Assembly: GCA_032622095.1 (NCBI GenBank)
Contig: CP136063.1
Span: 33,670,987-33,734,986, forward strand
Source of the DNA: Siphonodentalium dalli
Taxonomy: Eukaryota > Mollusca > Scaphopoda > Gadilida > Siphonodentaliidae
Direction: 5' to 3'
DNA length: 64,000 bases
Shown: one piece after another, positions 35,466-46,850 of the stretch
Position numbering within the stretch: the first letter of the stretch is position 1
Layout: every line of letters starts with the position of its first letter
Notes under the pieces: generated by a model
Databases searched by the model: none
The model's input: the letters and a program-made list of their open reading frames with translations, nothing else
Told to the model about the DNA's origin: nothing
Program-made: the position numbers and the translations under genes

Positions 35466-35529
35466 CAGCCTCAACGGCTACTGTATACTAAATTTGGCCT
35501 GTTATGGGACCATCTCTTTGTTTTCTCAA

Positions 35530-35760
35530 CATAATCTATGCAATACATGGATGAGTTTGAGCTACGCATTAGTGCACAATACACTCATGTGCTCTATGAA
35601 CAATGCAACAACATGGCAATTATAATTAAAATGAATTTATGACTCGAGTCATAAATCCATTTTCCTGATAATTTCCATGTTGTTCGCATCGTTCATAGAG
35701 CATATCAGTGTATATTGTTCTAATACATAGCTCAGATTCATTCATTTGTTGCATACATGC
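35530..35760. repeat. Large palindrome centred on a XhoI-like core
   Basis: The centre is tttatgactcgagtcataaa, a perfect 20-bp palindrome (35637-35656). Inverted similarity continues outward: aacatggcaattataatt with its partner, gctctatgaacaatgc/ttcgcatcgttcatagagc, and gagtttgagct/agctcagattc. Arms are about 100 bp. It is probably a foldback MITE. Confidence 0.8.
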
Positions 35761-35819
35761 TGCTGAGTATAAGAGGTGATATCTCATAAATAGCCCAATT
35801 TAGTGTATTGCCCACCCTC

Positions 35820-35916
35820 TAACCATTTGATGACTGGATAATCATTGATGTGTAGTTACTTCTCTTTGAGAAAAAAGTATATACTCATCGATCAGTATCC
35901 AATTATCAAATGGTTG
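35820..35916. repeat. ~95-bp hairpin
   Basis: The arm aaccatttgatgactggata is inverted in tatccaattatcaaatggtt, with gatgtg/catcga words inside. Confidence 0.75.
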
Positions 35917-37229
35917 AATTAATTTAACAATATGCGGTTCCAATACATATATTTTAGGAATCAAATACGGGTCAAAATCCATTGAGATAGTAAATGGTTA
36001 ATTGTATAAGGCTTTAAACTCAGTATGCCATAAAGTCTGAAATATGAGCCACCAGATTCCATTTCCAGAATAAATATTCAGCTAATCACTAGCATATTAT
36101 GGAATTCCTATATTATGGTCTTCCCAGCTAGACTAAATTTTTGACAAATACATCCAATTCATACCATCCCGTCAAACATACACATGTCTATGGGTTCATT
36201 CTGTCAATTGGTGTGAAATACAAGCCATTTGAAAAAACATCATTGATGCTGAGTGAATCTACTCCTGGGAAGTCTACGTGGACGCAGATTGTAAAGTGAA
36301 CCTATATTAAATTGGTAACAAGCTGTTGGTGTTATTTTGTCGGGCAAAATGTGGGGAACAATATAACACAAATTCGCTTTGGGGAAATTGTCTACATATC
36401 TTTGAAATAGGGTCCTATTTATGTTTTTTGTGTCAAATAAGCCATTCCTTTTTAGTCCCGTCAAACGGATGGAAGGAAACGCCCAACCGTTTAAAAAAAA
36501 TGCTATGCAATGACTTTTGGTCGTTTTGAGTGTGACTATACTCATATAATAAAATATTAAAAATCCCTATGAACCAGAATGGGAAAGTCGTATTTTTTTA
36601 GTCAAAATGCTGGCATATATAAACAAAAATTGCGAAAATCTGCCAACCATAAACGCTCATTCGAGTTCCCTGACTGCCAAATGTGACCATATGATAACAT
36701 CTAAAATGGCCATGCGTTTAATGAAGGGAAAGTCGTTAATGTTGGATAAAAATGAAGAAAATATGTAAGAAAATTTAAATTTTTGTCTGCGAACCAGGCC
36801 GGCCAAAATGCTTCCACAGAATGGGGCCCCGGTATTAAACTTGATCCATTTGTTATTAAGGTTGTTTGCTCCAACTAATTTTACGCTAACATGTGGCCGT
36901 GAATGTTACGGCGCAATATGGCGGCAATTTCCTGGTGTGTACTATCGTTCACTAGAGTCCTCTAAATGTATTAATGTGACAGAAACCTGCATAAAAAAAA
37001 CCGTAATATTCCTGTTGCCATAGCAGAATCATGCCTGTCATTTCGTGCATAATTTGACCCTAAAACTATAAAATGGCGAATTCTTATCTGCTATAGTAAG
37101 TCATATCCCGAAGAATTGACAATTCAGTGTCTAAACAGTTTTCAAAACGACAGCGAAAATGGCAGTCGGAAGTGAACAATTGAAGTGCTTTTTCAGTTTT
37201 TTGTTTTACTAAATATTATGATATCGTAT

Positions 37230-38308
37230 AGCCAGTGTGTGCCACCATACGAGATTCCAAAGCTACAAATAGTTTCATAATACATCACATGAGTGTCCGA
37301 AAACACACAGCGAGTCAGCCAAACCATATACAAAGTTATAAAACCCATATGGTATATACAAAACAACATGTGAGTATCCAAATCCATACGACGGGGGCCA
37401 CAAATCCAAACATTGTTCCAAACCATCGACGGGGTATCCCAATCCACAAACGAGTTTCACGAACCATCCAGACTGATGTAGACTGATGTAGGTAACTCCC
37501 CAAACGATACTCAACTGGTGTCATTACCCACACATATAGTCCCCCAAACCATGCATCTGGTATTCTAAATCACACAAAATGAGTGTCCCAAACCACTAAA
37601 TGAGTCTCTCAATCGACAAGATTAAGGACCCAATCCACTCAACGAATGTCCCCAAACCACACCAGTAGTGCTACATGCGTTGCAACCTATGTTCAAAACA
37701 ACATAATAGGTGTGTCCCAAGCCATCCAGTAGGTTCCAAAAATATCCAATGAGTGTCCATAACCATCATATACAATGAACACCAATTGATTATGTCAAAC
37801 CACTCAATCAGTGCCCCAAACCACACAATGTGTGTACAATGGTTACCAAACCATCCCTCTGGTTTTCGAAACCACACGAGAGGCAGGCATCCAATATGTA
37901 ACCCGTGTCATATGTCATACAACATACAACTGTCGTCTCAATCCATTCAACTGTAGTGTCCCAAACGGCCCACCAAGTGACCCAATCGGCCACGCAGTGA
38001 CCAAATGCACATAACCAGTATCTAAAATCTATAACGAGTGTATCAAACCACTCAATGAACACTCCACCCAATTGGTGTCCCAAAAGCATCCCACTGAATT
38101 CAGATATCACAAGCGGGTAACCTAAACCATAAAACTAGCACCATAAACCATCCAACAAGTTCCCTATCCATCCAGCTGGACAGGACTGATGTTACGAACC
38201 AACAACCAACTGCCATATCAATACACCCACAACATTGTACAAAACCCTCCATCGAGTATTTCACACGATCAAGTGAGTTTTTTAAACCAGCCAACGAGTT
38301 TACCAAAA
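37230..38308 (+). repeat. 21-bp degenerate satellite, forward half
   Basis: Unit consensus is roughly gagtgtcccaaaccatccaa, repeated about fifty times with heavy divergence. Because 21 is a multiple of three, patchy open frames with a P-N-H-x2-G-V-like heptad appear. No exon or start context was seen. Confidence 0.85.
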
Positions 38309-38309
38309 C

Positions 38310-38960
38310 ATGGTTTGATATATTTGATGGATGCTTTTGTACACTAGTTTGGGACACCTATTAAATGACTGGGACATTCAATGGGTGGTTTTAGACACTC
38401 GTTGGACGTTTTATACATTCCTGATGGTTTTGATAATCATCGTGTGGCTTGGGAGACTCATTTGATGATTATGGAAACTCATCTGTTGGTTTGGGACACC
38501 CATTAGATGGTTTGTGGTAAATTCTTGATAATTTGAGACACCCACTTGTGTGGTTTGGGACACCACGTACATGGATTGGGTGACATATGGTAATCGTTGG
38601 ATGGTATGGAACACACATTGGACCGGTTTGGGCACTAATTGGATGGTTTGTGACACTATTTGGATGGACTGTGTTACATATTAAGTGGTTTTGGGAAAAT
38701 CGTTGGCTGATTTGGACTGATTTAAACATATTTTATTATCCCTCAGTCAATAAATAAAATACAAATAAAGATAATAGAATTGATGATATGGATGAGATTA
38801 ATAAGGTATATCATTAAGAAGGCGGTTGAGAGACCCGTTGCTTGATATTACACTCTTTATGTGGATTGGGACACGCGTTAAGTTGTTTTGACACCCATTT
38901 GATGTATTTCGATACTAGCTTGGTTGCTGTGGATACTCATCAGATTATATGCGATACCGG
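38310..38960 (-). repeat. 21-bp satellite, inverted half
   Basis: The same unit reads as its complement here (tggtttgggacactcattgg). The switch is at accaaaacatggttt near 38308. Bases 38730-38860 are not repeat, and the array resumes at 38865-38960. Confidence 0.85.
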
Positions 38961-39307
38961 ATATGAGAAGATTTAGTTAATATCATTGACGAAATATATA
39001 TTTTTGACTTTCGATTGCAATATTCGCCGCCATTTTGGGTCACTGTAGGGACAAATTCTCGACATTTAGCTCATTATTATCGGATTAGGGTCTGTCACAC
39101 TACCCCGTAGGTGAGCCCCGAGTATTTAATTATGGAAACCTTTTGCGGGAGAATATACAGTATTATTTTTTTACATGAATTTTAATCATAACAAGACGAC
39201 TCACAAATTACATGTAATAAACAACACATATTCAACAAAAATAAAGTCTTTGGTTCCCAGATTGATCCAGTTCCATCCGTCCAATCGTAGCTCTATATTT
39301 TTCCTAG
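38961..39307. other. No gene recognised
   Basis: AT-rich spacer inside the inverted-arm element. No motif supported. Confidence 0.35.
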
Positions 39308-39480
39308 ATTAGAATGTTAACATTTCGGTCCGAATCGTTCCTCATTTTCCAAGATAATCGCACTTTCTCAATTAGAATTTCAACATTGCGGTCCGAATGG
39401 TTCCTCGTTTTTCCAAGATAATCGCACTTTCTCGATTAGAATTCAACATTGCTGTCCGAATTGTTCAGTAAACAGAATGA
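39308..39480. repeat. ~64-bp tandem repeat, 2.6 copies
   Basis: Starts at attagaat-t-aacatt (39308, 39371, 39435). Shared words are ggtccgaatngttcctc and ccaagataatcgcacttt. Confidence 0.85.
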
Positions 39481-40220
39481 TCAGCATCAGAATTGTTTAT
39501 CGATGATTTGTGATTGAATTTCACAAATCTTTTATGAGCACAACAATTGTCTGCCATTATTTTAGCACATGGCTTTCAGACTACTTGATAACAACAAATT
39601 TTAATAAAATTTTAAAATTATAAAAAATGTAACCAAAGTTACTTGTATTAATTAGAAAGAGAACATAAAGATATAATTTTACCAACCCTGACTTGATACA
39701 ACAATACATAGACATATAATTTACATTAAAACAATACGTTATTAATTACTTTTGACTAACATAAATTAACATAAAAAGTTGCACTCGTAAGCCTGACAGG
39801 GTCCGACATCATTTACTGTTGTGCTACCCATTACATTCGTCTAAATGGAAACAATCTGGTAAACTTTAACGAAAATTCCCAACTATCTTACTTCCAGTAG
39901 CATAGTGTCCCTATTTTTGGAAGTAATTGCATTGTTTCTGCTAAAATTGGCACTAGTGGTTCATATCTGACGTGTAATGAGTATTCACTACACTAGTATG
40001 TTCGATTTGCGGTTATTCTGAGCATTAAAATAATATTTTATTTTTCTTCGAAATATAGTACTTCGAATTTAAAGGGCCCAAATTCTCAATCCTCGTGATA
40101 TGGTTCAGAATTATCAGACATTGATTTAAAATGGTGTATGTTTGCACAAATTGCCATTTAAACCAAATTTCTTATAAATGGAAACGATGTGGTGAAATTT
40201 AGTAAAAATTGGACAATTTT
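39481..40220. other. No gene recognised
   Basis: AT-rich sequence between the 64-bp repeat and the right arm of the inverted element. Confidence 0.35.
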
Positions 40221-41447
40221 ACCAATTTCGGTCGCCATTTTGAATTTTGACAATCAAGTTGTATAAGAAATAACATACGTCTGCTATGACAACAATAATA
40301 ATTTGTTTATGTTGAATATTCCTGCCATCTGTATACTGTGATTTAAATGACATTCATGTGTATATTTCATAAAAAACGGAAAATCATCCAAAAAAACACA
40401 AATAGGTGTTTTTTTTCAATATGGTCTAGAAAATTTTCCCCAAAGCGGATTTTAGCGGATTTTGGATATGTTGTTCCCCCAGGTTCTGCCCGACAAAATA
40501 ACACAAATAACAGCTTGTAAACAATTTGCTCTAGGTCCAATGCTTCAACGACTAGACTATATACGTGGGTTTCCATTCTGGATTTGGCACGTACAACTTG
40601 TGAGGACTAGGCCTCCGTTTTTGTAGGCATTCTTGAATCCCAGCTCTAATCTGTGCCTTGTGACCTCCGAGTCTCTAACATTATTCTGCCAATGCTTTAA
40701 TCGAGGATCGGCAGAGAATTTTAGAATAATTATCTCTTTCAGTTTAGAGAACATTTTGAAGATAAAAAAAACGATACACTGCGTTTTTTCTACCAAATTT
40801 TCCCGAGTCAAAGTTTTTTGACAAAAAGAAACACACTTGATTTGACATTAGGGGAATTTGGTAGAAAAAAAACGCAATTTTGACATCAACGACGTCATCG
40901 CGTTTTCAATAACAATTAAACATACATACACCATTCTTCATTCATACCGAACTGGATTACCGAAATCTGTATCGGAGCTATTTGGAGGAGGGTTTGGTAG
41001 TGAGAGGTGTCTTTGGGGATGAAGCACAGATGATCTGGAAGTCTTTGAGCTCGGCGACAACGGGTACTGTATATAACTTCTTCGATATCTACAGATATAC
41101 CTTATGCTGATGACAGACCACGGAGATCGGGTTTTCGGATTACCACCACGGTGGTTCGGATACACCAGATTGCTAAAAGCGTCAATACTGATGGCGCGTC
41201 TCGCAGCTACCTACTGCAGCGTTCTATTGTGATTTTATCATGGCGCAGGGTTTACGAATTCTTGCCGCTCTGGACAATACAGACAGGACAGCCGTGCAAT
41301 GCCGCCATTTGGTTACGACGTTCTGAAGATCACTTCCAGGTTTATTTGAACCCGAATACACTGTGCGGTTTCTTTTGAAACCATTCAAAACGGTCCTGTT
41401 CAGGGCCTCACAATTAAAAAAAAAGATACGCCCTACCATTGCTACGA

Positions 41448-41562
41448 TTTGTTCATTCTTCCTGAACTTGGAGAGAATGTTCACATAATTTCTCAAAGAA
41501 TACTTGTTCATTCATCCTGAACTTGGAGAGAATTTTCACATTATTAATCAAAGAATACTTCC
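41448..41562. repeat. ~57-bp tandem duplication
   Basis: Two copies of ttgttcatt followed by cctgaacttggagagaat, ttcaca and tcaaagaatact. Confidence 0.9.
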
Positions 41563-41747
41563 CTAACAATAAAAAAACCAACTAACGCCCCTTCATATCT
41601 ATAATCCGATCATCATGTAGCATAATAATGCAGAGCGTATCGTTCGTGAATTTTAAGTAGCCCTGAAAAGGGCCGTTCAAAATAATATAACAAATCATTT
41701 ATTTTGTTTCTTCATCACTGTTAAAGCTTTCCCGAGTTATCCAAATG

Positions 41748-42142
41748 TTAATCGATTCGTTGGTTCTTTCTGGAACCATGTACTTGAATTGGTATGTCAA
41801 TCGTCTCAGGTTTCAAGTTTATTGTACATTCAACCGGTCTTTGGGTTAACTGATTTCGCAAGTCCTTCATTTCCTGACAAATATTCCGTAACAGCTTTGT
41901 CTTTTCTCCCCATTGCGAACTATTGATAACTTGGTATATAACAGGTTGAATCGTTTGTTGTGTTTTCAACGGCGGTATATGCACTAGTTGATGATCCGTT
42001 CGCGGATACACCGTTGGTACCTGTTGCTGTTCTACACGTGGTGTCACATTCCCCGCATACAGGGAGTCGACATTTACGTTGTTGCAGCAACATGATCGTA
42101 CTGTATATCAATAGTCTTGCGCAATTCCTTTACTGGAGCCAT
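41748..42142 (-). pseudogene. Unrecognised ~130-residue frame in the TIR element
   Basis: A start at 42142 lies in good context (aacATGGCT) and reads MAPVKELRKTIDIQYD. One frameshift near 42085 leads to VDSLYAGNVTPRVEQQQVP and then to a 99-residue open frame ending at 41748. The frame includes KTQQTIQPVIYQVINSSQW and KLLRNICQEMKDLRNQLTQ. The latter looks like a coiled coil. I recognise no transposase domain. It lies inside the TIRs and on one strand, so it may be an accessory or captured gene of the element. A short further frame, 41165-40938 on the same strand, has no recognised motif. Confidence 0.35.
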
Positions 42143-42503
42143 GTTTCAAAATGACGCTAACGTTAATGACGTTAATAACGTTACAATTTACGCATGTAGA
42201 ACGGTAACATCTTCGAGGATAAATTATATGGAATGCGCGGGCGTCGTTGACGACGTCATTGTGTTTTTCTACCAATTTTCCCGAACTTCAAATCAAGTGT
42301 GTTTCTTTTTTGTCAAATAACATATTTCTACAAATAAAACACCGATTTGACTCGGAGAAGTGTTATATGTACCATTTTACCATTATCTCATAACATATTT
42401 CACTGAAAGGTAACTTCTACGAGTACATTTTACAACGCTAGCGTGTTCGAATTTATTCAAAGACTTTCGCTTTTGTTAAATATGCACTGGTAAAGTAGCA
42501 CAA

Positions 42504-42619
42504 TTTACTAATGCTTCGATTTTTTCTCTCGGTATTATTCAGTGTGTTCAGCGAAGGGGAACACCCTTCGCTTAACACACTGCCATTAGAATCCGAGAAA
42601 AAAACGATACATTAGTAAA
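42504..42619. repeat. 116-bp hairpin MITE
   Basis: The arm tttactaatgcttcgatttt pairs with aaaacgatacattagtaaa. The inner arm agcgaaggg/cccttcgct sits around a 6-base loop, and cagtgtgtt/aacacactg is also inverted. Confidence 0.85.
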
Positions 42620-42699
42620 CTATACTCTTGTCTGTCAAAACCCCTTCGAAGCGCTCACCTTACTCTTTGGAATCTAACACAACATCTGGACAGACGAAC

Positions 42700-42930
42700 C
42701 CGGGCCCGGGCCGTCAGTCTGGCCCACCCACCCTCGCTCGTCGACAATCTGGCCCATGGGCTAGAGTGTCGGGTCCTGGTTTCTACTGCGCATGTCCGCC
42801 GGGACCAGACACTCTGGCCCGCCCCTCGCTCGTCGACGCTCCGGCCCATAGAGTCGGGTCCCGGTTCTGAGACCCGACACTCTGGCCCACCCCTCGCTCA
42901 TCGACACTCTGGCCCACACCTTCGCTCGCT
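42700..42930. repeat. GC-rich ~25-30-bp tandem repeat
   Basis: The word gacactctggcccacccctc followed by gctcgtc recurs about five times. It includes the perfect palindrome cccgggcccggg (42699). Strongly GC-rich relative to surroundings. Confidence 0.85.
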
Positions 42931-42988
42931 TTCTAGTTATGATCCATCATTACACACCTCTCGTATTGTGTGACCGAGGTCACCCAAC

Positions 42989-43170
42989 ATCGGATTAACT
43001 CGGTTGCCTGCAGCAATGTTCGGCATTAACTCGAGCGATGTAAACAGGTCGGTAAATGGACGGGTCAGGTTTGTAAGTGCAAACCAACCTGACCCATCCA
43101 TTTGCAAACCTGTTTACTAAAATCTCTCGAATCCAAGCTAAAAATTGCTGGCCGTTGAGTTAATCCGATT
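42989..43170. repeat. ~180-bp foldback MITE
   Basis: The outer arms atcggattaactc and gagttaatccgat pair. The inner arms aaacaggt-ggtaaatgga and tccatttgcaaacctgttt pair, with gtcaggttt/aacctgac at the tip. Confidence 0.88.
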
Positions 43171-43434
43171 TTGATCCACTGACAACTGTCGATCGCCAAT
43201 TTTATTACCTTCGAGTGCAAAATTAGAACAAGCATATTGTGATACACACACGATACATACTAATAATCAGGGACGTTCCTCACTGGGGTGTCCACCTTCG
43301 AATTTCGCTTGCATCCCAATCCCCATGAAATATACACTGTAAGTAAGGATTATTTTAAGAACACACTGCACTATGTGCATGTATCATGATGACCCTATAT
43401 GAGTTAGATCAGGCAGTATACCGCATCTACTAAC

Positions 43435-43569
43435 CGTTGTTGATGATAGCAGCTCATTTGCCTTACTGAGCATCCTCTCCCACTCTGGCTGTACCGATTT
43501 AATTCTATCACGAGAATAACTCAATATCTGTACAAGTGGACTTCCTGTGACAGTGGTCCAGACTCCTGC
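43435..43569 (-). CDS. Repeated helical exon, copy 2
   Basis: A minus-strand exon of 135 bp (45 codons), with acceptor gttacag and donor gttagt, both phase 0. The C-terminal half reads DRIKSVQPEWERMLSKANELL, clearly aligned with IKSILRELERMLGEAIELL of copy 1. The N-terminal half (AGVWTTVTGSPLVQ) differs. Flanking introns are also homologous to those of copies 1 and 3. Function is unknown. Confidence 0.55.
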
Positions 43570-44044
43570 CTGTAACATAATGAATATAACAGTATTCAGC
43601 TGGTATTTATAATAAGCTGAAAATGAATAAACACGAACTGTTGGCCGACAGGCTAACATGTATGCTAGACAAGTCCCACTTCTGCTGAATTAAATTGAAT
43701 TACCAACAACCTTATCAAATTAAATTTAGATTACTGACAATTAATGAACTGAGTGAAATTAACTCGAAGCCCATGGACAGACTGCTTACTGCAGAAATAT
43801 CACTTCGTAATTTACATGTATACTGATTATATAATTAGTACGTAGACCCTTTATGTTCCCTGTTTGTTCGCTAAACTCTTTGAATCCTACTATTTGGGTC
43901 AGTTTTAAATTTGCACACCCATCGCGAAAAATGGTACTGAATTAATTTATATGGTTTATATTCAGATTACACTATAATATGTGCATGTATCATGATACTA
44001 TATGAATTCCACCAGTCAGCGCTATGTATATACTAAGTCTTGTT

Positions 44045-44181
44045 ATTGGTAGCAGCTCGTTTGCCTCATTAAGCTCCCTCACCAGTTCCGGCTGTTTTGA
44101 TTTAAGTCCATCCAGCGAATGAATCACTTTTTGTAAAAGTTTGCGTCGTATACGCATCTTCTCAATTAGCATGGCTCCCTC
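44045..44181 (-). pseudogene. Repeated helical exon, copy 3, donor lost
   Basis: A minus-strand reading of 47 codons starts after ttttatag. It includes IRRKLLQKVIHSLDGLK and QPELVRELNEANELLP. At the position of the copy 1 donor the sequence reads caagacttag and not a gt donor, so splicing at that point appears impossible. The rest is intact, so the copy may be dead or spliced elsewhere. The unit sits about 610 bp from copy 2. Confidence 0.45.
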
Positions 44182-44399
44182 CTATAAAAGAGTGAATATA
44201 ACATAATTCGACTGATAGTTGATAACAAGATGAACAATAACAATTATGGACTGGTGGCGGAAAGGCAAAAATGGGTGCTAGAAACGCGCCGAATTGAACA
44301 GACAGCCTTATCAAACTGTGATTAGATTCGACAACTTACAGGTTAGATGTCTGCTCTGACATATGGGCGGGCATATGAACAGAGGATCAGACATACACT

Positions 44400-44760
44400 G
44401 AAAAAACATAAGTGTAGAACATCTGCACAAAAGAGTAGAATGGCTACTCTTTATTGATTAAAGTTGATCCAATCCATTAAAGAAATTGAGTAAGAGTAAA
44501 AATTACTCTATTTGTGTACGTGTGGCTACTCTTTCGTGGTGTATAAATTTACACTTTCCCACACAATATTGTGTAGAAATGGGGTACACAAATGTGTAGA
44601 AATTGATGTATACCATAAGTGTAGTTCACTACACATTAAGTGTACTTCCCTAATTTGCACATATATGAGTATATTTATTCACACGAATTATACTACACTT
44701 TAAAGTGTAGAAAAGTACCCTTTTGTGTACGATTGTGTACTCTTTGATGAGTAGATGCAA
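44400..44760. repeat. Degenerate gtgtagaa/tactctt repeat
   Basis: Short words gtgtagaa, tgtgtac and ctactctt recur in both orientations, with local hairpins such as ctacactttaaagtgtag. No fixed period. Confidence 0.6.
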
Positions 44761-44769
44761 ATCACCCAC

Positions 44770-46207
44770 ATGGTACCCCATCCAACCCATGCATGGGAGT
44801 GTGAATCATTGACAACCATGATCACACGGTTCAACTCTATTATAATATATATACAATCCCTGCAACAATCTGCCCCATTCATCACATAGGAAATGGGTTT
44901 CATAGGAATATCGGATAATCAATCCATGAGAAAACCGTATTGGTGGTTCATTATCTTTATTTCATATTGAACATAAATGTAATATAACAGTTATGCATTT
45001 GACATTTAGCATATACCATGCCTAGAATGGGCAGGATGCTGTGTATATTAAAACTTAATATGTATACATAGTCATTTGTGGTTACAATGAAATTCTGAAT
45101 ATAAGAATAATGGGCGATTGTCTCACTCTTATTTTCTCACATGTGAATAGCAATAAAACATTTCAAATAATAATGATGTGTATAATTTGTCCAGTGCAGT
45201 TATGAAAAAAGTGTCAAACCTCCAATTAATTGCAGCATGATATTTTTTAGCTAGAATAAGTACACTAACCCATGATAAACATATTAAAAATAAAAAGGAC
45301 CTACAGATGGGGAAATTGGTGAATATTGTTTAATACATTTGTGAAAATGTGGTAAAATACCCAATTTATGGCTTTTCAAAGTTGTCTATCATACATGTAT
45401 AATAAATTCCATATCAAAAGTCCTTCCATTGTCATATCTGTTATGTAAATTTTACTATCTTGATTACAGAACAGAAAACCTTTTTCCAGATGTATAAGTT
45501 AAGTATTTTTCAGTTATATATGACTCTAAAATTGAGCCTTAATTTCACAGGAATATTGCTAGTATTTTAAATACTAGAGAAAAATAAAGGATTTTCCAGT
45601 CCTGTAACCGGGATAGTAAAATCTACAGAATAGTTTTGATAATGAAAGAACTTGTTGATTTTAAAATGTTGATCAAAGTAGACACCCCTCCCCTGTCCCT
45701 GGTATAAGTTAAAGCTGTTTGGAATAAATAGTCTTGTCAGTTTTAAGTACACTGGTCATATTGATTCAGGTACATAACGCTCTTTAAAATATTTACAGCT
45801 ACTGCACAAAAAGAGAATCGCTCTTCATTATACTTGTTCCAATGACATAATACGTTGCTGTTTGTCAATTGCAGCATTTTCATTGGCTAACAATCAAATA
45901 TATGCAGTTAATTGATGAACGCCATTTCAATTCGCATCATGCAATATCAAATTTCTTCCTTTTCGTTTACGATCCAAGATAGCCTTTCCCCTTCCTATAA
46001 CACGTTTTATATAGTTACCTGGGTATAAAATAATATGAATCGAAGACCCCTGTCTGGAAAAGCTTCGATCAGTTAATATTGATTTTATTTTGAATTATCT
46101 GGTATAATGTATATACATGAATCAATTTGGGACATTTTTTTGCTCGTGTTTGTTCTCGAGCATAGCATGGGCCTAATTCTATCTAAAAAATAGTAACAAA
46201 AACATCA
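44770..46207. other. No gene recognised
   Basis: AT-rich DNA without supported motifs. Open frames are short. Confidence 0.4.
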
Positions 46208-46360
46208 TTAACCCTTTCATGGCGTGCGTTGTGCTGGTACAACATTAAAGTCCCTGTGCCAGTGCATTATCTTATATTATATATGCGACTGTGAGCCTTG
46301 CATATATAAGAGAATGCTCTGGTTTACAACGTCAATGTAAATATTGTTAGGTCAATGTAT
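46208..46360 (+). mobile_element. Repeat starting TTAACCCTTTCATG, copy 1
   Basis: It shares its start and about 150 bp (cattaaag, tatatatgc, gagaatgctctg, taaatattgttag) with the complement of 59613-59768. TTAA next to CCCTTT is the kind of end seen in piggyBac-like elements. No other end was identified. Confidence 0.6.
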
Positions 46361-46850
46361 TCTTTTTATATATGCAAGGCTCCTGATGGGAGATTAGCAT
46401 ACATAACAGAATGCATTGGTACAGAGTTTTCAAACAATTTCAGGAAGCTCCAGTCATGAAAGGTCTTGATAATAGAAGCATTTCCATACAGGTGTCTTCG
46501 ACTCATGCATGTATCTATCGTGTTATACACCAGCAACGATATAAAATGTGGCTTATTTTTTAATTTATATTTTACTCGTTTTAATGACATGCCCCTGTGA
46601 TCCACACATATTGCGGGTTTAGGTCTGCAGTTGTTTGGTAAATTCCGCCATTTTCAATGTTGATGTGCTACGGCATCTCCCCTCCCCTGTGGGAGATAAA
46701 CAGGGGTATCCCCAGACCTTCCCACAAGGAAAACACAGCGAGAGCAGTTATTGGCTCCCGCAACACAGAAGACGTGTGCAATACACCACACACACTACAA
46801 CTGCAAAATGGGTCTTTGCAGTTACAAAAAGTCATAGTGGAATAGACCTA
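46361..46850. other. Unassigned; short GC-richer block
   Basis: Bases 46675-46780 are richer in G+C, with a short inverted pair ctcccctgtgggag. No gene is supported. Confidence 0.35.

Larger units (their letters stand above)
36297..40545. mobile_element. 4.2-kb inverted-arm element around a satellite
   Basis: Outer arms match in inverted orientation. On the left, acaagctgttggtgttattt, then ttgtcgggc and ctttggggaaa (36310-36400). On the right, complements of the same words (40375-40530). A second matching block, aatattcctgttgccatagcagaat and aaaatggcga (37000-37080), has its partner at about 40230-40330. Between the arms lie a 21-bp satellite that changes orientation and unassigned sequence. 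No transposase frame was recognised. Confidence 0.65.
40818..42317 (-). mobile_element. 1.5-kb TIR element with a small gene
   Basis: The left end (ttgacaaaaagaaacacact, then ggggaatttggtagaaaaa and acgacgtca) is inverted in the right end (gacgacgtcat, tttttctaccaattttccc, tcaagtgtgtttcttttttg). TIRs are about 75-85 bp with some mismatch. The left TIR is preceded by a partial extra inverted piece (40780-40815), which forms a hairpin. Inside is a minus-strand reading frame. Confidence 0.65.

Noticed and set aside
37235-37486. Plus-strand frames over the 21-bp satellite as a PNHxxG-repeat protein
   Set aside because: Frames are short, break often and occur in all orientations. The period of 21 explains the heptad.
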